Assembly: GCA_021029095.1 (NCBI GenBank)
Contig: JAJOHG010000604.1
Span: forward strand, 1-11,891
DNA length: 11,891 bases
Direction of reading: 5' to 3'
Source of the DNA: Phellopilus nigrolimitatus
Lineage: Eukaryota; Basidiomycota; Agaricomycetes; Hymenochaetales; Hymenochaetaceae
Below, piece after piece: positions 7,143 through 11,891 of the stretch. Within the stretch, counting starts at the first letter, position 1. Each line of letters opens with the position of its first letter. A program made the translations under genes and the position numbers. Below the pieces are notes generated by a model, which searched no databases, had not been told where the DNA came from, and saw nothing but the letters and a program-made list of their open reading frames with translations.

Positions 7143-8684
7143 ATGTCGCCCACATACATGAATAAACTCTCCTTCGATAAGACTCTCGAAACCTACATCG
7201 AGTATCCGACATGCTCAGATGCCATGCTTGCCAGCCTCGCTCTGGTTTCCGGGGTCGACTGTACCATTATGGACGCGGTCCTCTCTATCGTCCGACACCC
7301 CTCTTTCAATCCGTCCGAGGTCACCCTGCGTAGCGCAGAGGACGTGTACGCCCACGTAGCGAAACGTCGCTCTCACAAATCTATCCAGTTGACCGCAAAT
7401 GGGCTGGAGTCCGGGCTCAGCTTGGTTCCTCGAGTTATCGTCGATGGCGTCATAGACGCCGTTGGCGACGAGGTGCAGAGACTTTCGCGCACCTTCGTGA
7501 GCGGTTTGCCACATTGGCACGGACAGAACACAGAGAAGGCGGCTACTCTACGACAAGACCTACTGAATATGTGCCTCGTTCAGCGGAGTTGGGTCCAGCC
7601 AGCGCGTCGGGCTTTGGGTCGATCCCTATCCATGTCAAACCCATCGAAGGATGATCTCATGCACCCTATCCGAAGCCCTTTCCTAGGGCCTTGGACTCGT
7701 GATCTTACAATAGAGGTTTTGGACGCGGAGGAGGGGGCGGGAGTCGTGAAGAAGCTACGAACTTTCGTGTCAGCGCGTCTGCCGGCACTGCTATCGATGA
7801 GCTTGACGGTCCGTCACCAGGACTTGCCCTTGGTCGCGGATATACTCGGCCTACTTCCGCTGCTCAAAGAGCTCAAATTGAGGGTGGAATACAATGACGG
7901 AGGGAGTCCTCCCATTCCCCAATCATTTTTCTCGACATTTGCATTGTTGCACAGTCTGGAGCATTTGACTCTCGACTTGCCGCATTGGAGCCCTTCGGAA
8001 ATACCTGCTTACAGACTTCCCTCCGAGTTCTCATTCGTCAAGCAAACTCCTCGCCTTCGTTCGGTCCATCTATACGATGTGGCCCCGAATCAACGGCTTT
8101 CATGGACACGTCTTTCGGACGGTGGTTTCTCCTTACGCACTCTCGAAAGAGATTTCGGTTGCGCTTCTAAAGAGCTACGAGATGGCTCCGCCACCTATCT
8201 TCGTCCTTTCACAAAGCTTCTGTCCCCTCTCGAAAACTTGCGAGTTCAGGTGCCGGAGACTGGTAACATTGCTCTACCCCGTATGCTCAAGTATTGTTCG
8301 AATATTCGTCGACTGCACTTCGAGGCCGATGAGTTCCCTTCCGAAGAAGTCCTGCGGTCCATACCTAGTTCGATCGAAAGACTGGAGTTCCGCTTTACGG
8401 TGGACTTCAGACTATACCCGACCACAGAATCGGAGCCTTGGGATGAGTTGGAAGATCGTTTACTCCACTATTTGTCGAGTGGGCGTTGCTCGTATCTCCA
8501 AAAGCTTCGCGTGTTCATGCATTCGAAGCATGAGGGTTCTCTGCTGCGAAATCCACAAGGGGTATACCATTTCAGGGTTCTGGATGATATACGGTTGCGT
8601 CGAGTCGAGATGGATTGCGAAAAACGAGGCATCGAATTTCGTTTCACGACCAAGATGGACGAATGGCAGGGATGGCTTGTGTAA
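7143..8684 (+). CDS. F-box-like protein with leucine-rich C-terminal region, 513 aa, single exon
   Basis: It begins at an ATG preceded by ACAACC and is open to a TAA with no intron. Residues about 94-162 resemble a degenerate basidiomycete F-box: SLVPRVIVDGVIDAV, a roughly 30-residue insert, then LLNMCLVQRSWVQPARRAL. Residues 170-505 contain irregular leucine-rich stretches (LPALLSMSLTV, LLPLLKELKLRV, LHSLEHLTLDLP, CSNIRRLHFEADEF, SSIERLEFRF) typical of the substrate-binding part of these proteins. By family logic it is an SCF ubiquitin ligase adaptor; the target is unknown. The first 93 residues are unusual, since most such proteins start close to the F-box. They include DAMLASLALVSG and SFNPSEVTLRSAEDVYAHVA, which I do not recognise. 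Part of this N-terminus recurs in decayed form downstream at about 8936. The F-box assignment is weaker than for the gene at 4305. Confidence 0.8.
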   Translation: MSPTYMNKLSFDKTLETYIEYPTCSDAMLASLALVSGVDCTIMDAVLSIVRHPSFNPSEVTLRSAEDVYAHVAKRRSHKSIQLTANGLESGLSLVPRVIVDGVIDAVGDEVQRLSRTFVSGLPHWHGQNTEKAATLRQDLLNMCLVQRSWVQPARRALGRSLSMSNPSKDDLMHPIRSPFLGPWTRDLTIEVLDAEEGAGVVKKLRTFVSARLPALLSMSLTVRHQDLPLVADILGLLPLLKELKLRVEYNDGGSPPIPQSFFSTFALLHSLEHLTLDLPHWSPSEIPAYRLPSEFSFVKQTPRLRSVHLYDVAPNQRLSWTRLSDGGFSLRTLERDFGCASKELRDGSATYLRPFTKLLSPLENLRVQVPETGNIALPRMLKYCSNIRRLHFEADEFPSEEVLRSIPSSIERLEFRFTVDFRLYPTTESEPWDELEDRLLHYLSSGRCSYLQKLRVFMHSKHEGSLLRNPQGVYHFRVLDDIRLRRVEMDCEKRGIEFRFTTKMDEWQGWLV

Positions 8685-8935
8685 TAAGTTCGTTACATTC
8701 TCAGACGAAAACGAAACCTTCTTCTGATTACTGTATTCTTCTAGATTTCCGCGTTTGCTTTCCACACATCAATGTAGATATGTATACAAGTGCGATGGCT
8801 CTCAGGACAGCCATTCTCTAATATTCTCGGATATTTGCATAGCTGGCCAGTTCCACGTTACCGAACTTGATCTTCATCCACTACCACCACGACAATTTGT
8901 TCATATTCATTTCTTTCAACAACAACTGTATTTCT

Positions 8936-9215
8936 ACGAAACCTCAGATGGCTTTACGATTTCCGGCCTGTACGGACGCCATGGTCACGAGCCTCGCACT
9001 GGCATCCAATTCCGGCTCTTCTTTATGGGCGCCGTGCTCTATCGTCCAACTTCTTTTTCTCTATCAGTCTACGATCTCGATGCGCGAAACACCTGCTGCC
9101 ACGTAATGACAAGAAGTTGGTCAGTTCGACGAATCGGGGACTAGAGCTTGCGTCCATGCCATCGATGACAGTTGTGCAGACTGTATCGCAGCTCTAGCTC
9201 CGTGGGCGGGATCCA
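8936..9215 (+). pseudogene. Decayed copy of the N-terminal region of the neighbouring F-box-like gene
   Basis: Bases 8960-9054 align with 7198-7293 of the intact gene. Shared blocks include GACGCCATGGTC against GATGCCATGCTT, AGCCTCGCACTGG against AGCCTCGCTCTGG, and CTCTATCGTCC in both. Translated, CTDAMVTSLALAS matches CSDAMLASLALVS. By eye, the copy has lost one base and then two bases relative to the gene. Weaker similarity continues to CCACGTA at about 9100, where the copy has TAA, and perhaps to about 9180 (TNRGLELASM against TANGLESGLS). The rest of the F-box gene is missing. It is on the same strand, about 250 bp after the intact gene's stop, consistent with an old tandem duplication. 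A short expressed paralogue is a less likely alternative. Confidence 0.6.
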
Positions 9216-9698
9216 AGAAAGACCGTTTCGGCCCGGGACGAATTTGACGTGCATGTATTGTATTCAGCGGTTATAGCGGATATTCCACAAGGATGGTTTA
9301 TATATACTTGTACTTTTAGAGAATTCCTTACTATGTGCATAGACACGATGTCTCGCCTTTTGTTGTTCATTATAAAAACCATCGAATGGAACGACTCCAT
9401 TTACATCGTGACGTCGCGATTAACGGGACATAAGAATTCTATTCGCGCTGTGAAGCATCCATTCAAAAAGTATACTTATACATGTTCACTAGTCAATTTT
9501 ACTCGATTCTCTACGCTGGAATTGATGAGCTTGCGAGGAGAAAATGATCTCTCTGTATGCAAGTGCAAATAGCGGCAAATAACGCGTCGCGTGCGCCCGC
9601 TCGGTTAGTACATTCATTCTCACGGATTGATGACGTTTGCAACAGACTACCCTCACCAGTCATTTGAACTTGCTACACACGACATTTCGGAGACTTAC
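9216..9698. other. Intergenic, 5' flank of the GPHR-like gene
   Basis: No coding region is recognised. The frame open at 9249-9572 begins with GTG and has no domain. TATA-like tracts occur at about 9298-9305 and 9370-9376, too far from the ATG at 9699 for a firm promoter call. The last 90 bases are C/T-rich in places, as is common before fungal starts. Confidence 0.4.
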
Positions 9699-11844
9699 AT
9701 GACTTCTAGTCATCTTATCATCCTGAACACATCCCTCGTAACGCTTTCACGGTAAGCTTTTCTCATCTACCATCGACCATTCGTATACCGTTGTCATTAA
9801 TTGCAATGAAGATGTGCACTGTTCTATGCTTGCTATCACTACCTGCTAAGAACAGTATTCCATGATTTACAAGCTCTCGCCTCGTCTGCGGCAGGCCCTG
9901 ATGCGGACTCCGACATAGAACTGGAGTCTCTTCCGGCTCCAAACACCTCGAGAGAAGGCCCGTTACTGTCGCAAGGCTCCAACAAACAAGGGGCGTCGAA
10001 GCACTCAAAAATAGCTCACATCAGCTTTTCTCTGTGCTTTTCTGAGAGCTGCACTCTTTTCTTGCTGTTCATGTGTCAGGAGCTGAACATACTTGATCCC
10101 GGGTGAGAAGCCAAACTTCCGGGTCATGTGAACTTTCTCATGAAAGCAATGCAGGAGCCGATTGCTCAACTGGAGAATATCCCTCTATATTCTACTGGCG
10201 ATGATTCTCTTCGCGATTCCTTTGTCGCAGAACTTCTTGCTGACATACCAGTCTCCTCTCGGTTCGTTTTCCTTACCTCCTCGGATACTGCTGGAACAAC
10301 TGAATTGCAAAAAAAGGAAGGGTCTCTCGTAGTCGTTCAGTGCCGACACGCGTCTTAATGGCGCTCATACCATACTCGTTGTATATCTTCGCCTTGTCAT
10401 TGATTCCGCTGCCAGAGGGCCTCTCGGCAACCAGTTTGGTATCCGCGGCACTGCTCCGCCTCATTGTACTTGGCACATTGATTATCGGGCTCCTATCAGG
10501 CCTCGGTGCGGCTAGAAACGCTTGGGATTTCACCCCATGGCTGTCTAAGAATCAGCGGTTTGTCCTAAGAAATTTTTCGCTTCTCCTGACACTGATATCT
10601 TTCCAGGCGGGTTCCTTCCGAACAAGAATTGCTCGCTGCAGAAGAAGCCCTGGAACGAATAAGAAATGACGTTCAAGTACGACGGAAAGAAGAACGAAGA
10701 CTCCAGGAGTCGAAGGTATTTGAAGAAATCTCGTTCTCGATGATTGACTTTAATCAGTTGTTTAGTCGGATGACACCTCGTCGTGGATGTCGAGGGTGGC
10801 ATCAACTATTACTGGCAGTTCAGGTAGCGCCTAGCCAGCAACTCTAGAGTACCTCACTTATTATTTCCTCTTTTATAGAGCTTACTTCAATCCAGCGTGA
10901 GATTACTGGACTCCTGGCTTTGGAATATCAGATGGACAGAAACCTCGAAAATCTTAAGAACCTGCACGCGAACTCGCGATACAATCGTACTTTGCAGGGG
11001 CGGGTCTTTCAATGGGTTGGACGTATATTCGCATTGTACTGCGTCTTCAGGACACTCAGCGTGAGCTCAAAGACCCTCACTGCCTGCGTGCACTCGCTAC
11101 TCTTGATTAACGTTTTTGGCACGTCGCAGTCAATTCTCAATATCCTTGCGCCATACCATGCAAGACATTCCCTCAATAACGATCCTCATCCGAGGAGCTC
11201 TTATCCAGACCTCATCGCACATTTGCTAACGTATATGTTTTCTTTGCTGCCGTTCATCCATCTTGGCGACGAAAGCATCTCGGTAATTTCCAGGACAGGT
11301 CGGCCTTATCCTCGTTGGAGTTATCATCTTGAGTAGTGTGCGATTCGTGTTGAGGGCTGTTTCTCGGGTAAGTGTATTGCTTCTTAATCGCCTGTATCTC
11401 TTTCTCACACCTTTATCCACCGCAATAGTCCCTGAGAATCACTAGCCAGAACCTCGGCGCCTCTCTGCTGCTGCTGATCCTGGCGCAGCTTATGGTCAGC
11501 ACTTCTATTTTCGAGTTGCATTGTCGTCTAGTTTCCTGAAGGCACTACCTTTTACAGGGTATATACTTAATCTCAACGCTTGTCCAACTCCGTACGGCAT
11601 TTCCTCCTGTACTGGACAGCGCTTCTGCGTCCTCGAATGTGTTCTCGACTTTGCCAGCCTATGAAGTGTTTGGAGCTGCTTTCGACTACTCGTATTTACT
11701 CTCTGCATTCGCTACGGGGGCGTACCTTTGGATAGATGAGCGCATAAATGGCACGGGTTCGAAAATAGGTACGCGTTTACTCATGTCACGTTCTAGGACG
11801 TATTCTGAAATAACCTTTTTTTTCGATTTAAAGACGATAATTAG
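9699..11844 (+). CDS. Golgi pH regulator (GPHR/GPR89/GTG) family membrane protein, about 513 aa, eleven exons, one apparent frameshift
   Basis: Exons are 9699-9751, 9812-10102, 10155-10261, 10341-10557, 10607-10715, 10766-10823, 10879-11060, 11130-11367, 11429-11494, 11558-11768 and 11834-11844; introns are 49-79 nt. Family signatures appear in order. The N-terminal GPHR segment is SFSLCFSESCTLFLLFMCQEL (about residues 89-109, hydrophobic). LGTLIIGLLSGLGAARNAW (about 188-206) matches the conserved SGFGAVN region. A charged, probably coiled-coil segment follows (226-310). The C-terminal half has GRVFQWVGRIFALYCVFRTLS, VGLILVGVIILSSVRF and LLLLILAQLMGIYLISTLVQLR, matching the GPR89 block around LLLLAQ-MGMYF. 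GPHR proteins are multi-pass Golgi/ER proteins required for luminal acidification; plant relatives are the GTG proteins. The frames before and after base 11295 are offset by one. Ignoring one base there restores SRQVGL and family colinearity; as written, translation stops at 11334-11336. The start ATG opens a short exon of 17 codons; the C-terminal 11-nt exon is less certain. Confidence 0.87.
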
Positions 11845-11891
11845 CTATATTCCATGTATTAAAAAACGCCCATTGGATTGCACATGCGATG
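11845..11891. other. 3' flank of the GPHR-like gene
   Basis: Short AT-rich tail to the end of the window. It presumably belongs to the 3' untranslated region if the terminal exon model is right. No further feature is seen. Confidence 0.4.

Noticed and set aside
9249..9572. Open frame of 107 codons upstream of the GPHR-like gene
   Set aside because: It begins with GTG, shows no domain and has an amino-acid make-up typical of chance reading.
10128..10358. Small plus-strand open frame of 76 codons
   Set aside because: It is out of frame with the spliced GPHR-like exon at 10155-10261, which encodes the membrane segment beginning SRLLNWRISLYILL.
11231..11293. A 63-nt intron explaining the GPHR frame offset
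   Set aside because: It has GT and AG ends and a typical length, but removing it deletes the family-like SLLPFIH..ISVISR segment and places a TAA in the frame needed to join VGLILVG.
11750..11770. GGTTCGAAA resembling a tRNA T-loop
   Set aside because: It lies inside the GPHR-like coding exon, and no acceptor, D or anticodon arms can be folded around it.

Overview
The window looks like nuclear DNA of a filamentous basidiomycete, most likely an Agaricomycete. The evidence is short introns of 49-79 nt with GT donors, AG acceptors and CTNA-type branch motifs, F-box proteins with degenerate leucine-rich tails, and two genes whose rebuilt proteins match the basidiomycete versions of their families. 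There are no bacterial-style operons, and no rRNA, tRNA or CRISPR array was seen.

Layout. Bases 1-2519 hold no convincing gene but carry repeat-derived DNA. A 448-bp hAT-type miniature element (662-1109) has a perfect 8-bp target duplication and 17-bp terminal inverted repeats. A second repeat-rich block (about 1149-1857) has hairpins and imperfect 185-217 bp tandem units. Bases 2520-4003 (minus) encode a two-LIM-domain protein of 370 residues, rebuilt here from seven exons, two of them microexons of 21 and 12 nt. Bases 4305-5726 (minus) encode a single-exon F-box protein of 473 residues. A 1.4-kb stretch without a recognised gene separates it from a divergently oriented, single-exon F-box-like protein of 513 residues (7143-8684, plus). 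Just downstream (about 8936-9215) lies a decayed copy of that gene's N-terminal region. Bases 9699-11844 (plus) encode a Golgi pH regulator / GPR89 / GTG-type membrane protein in eleven exons, with one apparent +1 frameshift at about base 11295.

The genes do not form an obvious pathway. The LIM protein (cytoskeletal or scaffold type) and the GPHR protein (acidification of Golgi or endomembranes) are conserved housekeeping-type genes rich in introns. The two F-box genes are intron-poor, divergent members of an expanded fungal family, likely substrate adaptors of SCF ubiquitin ligases. The relic next to one of them suggests gene birth and death at this spot. All exon structures were assembled by reading splice signals and family similarity by eye; no search or transcript data were available.
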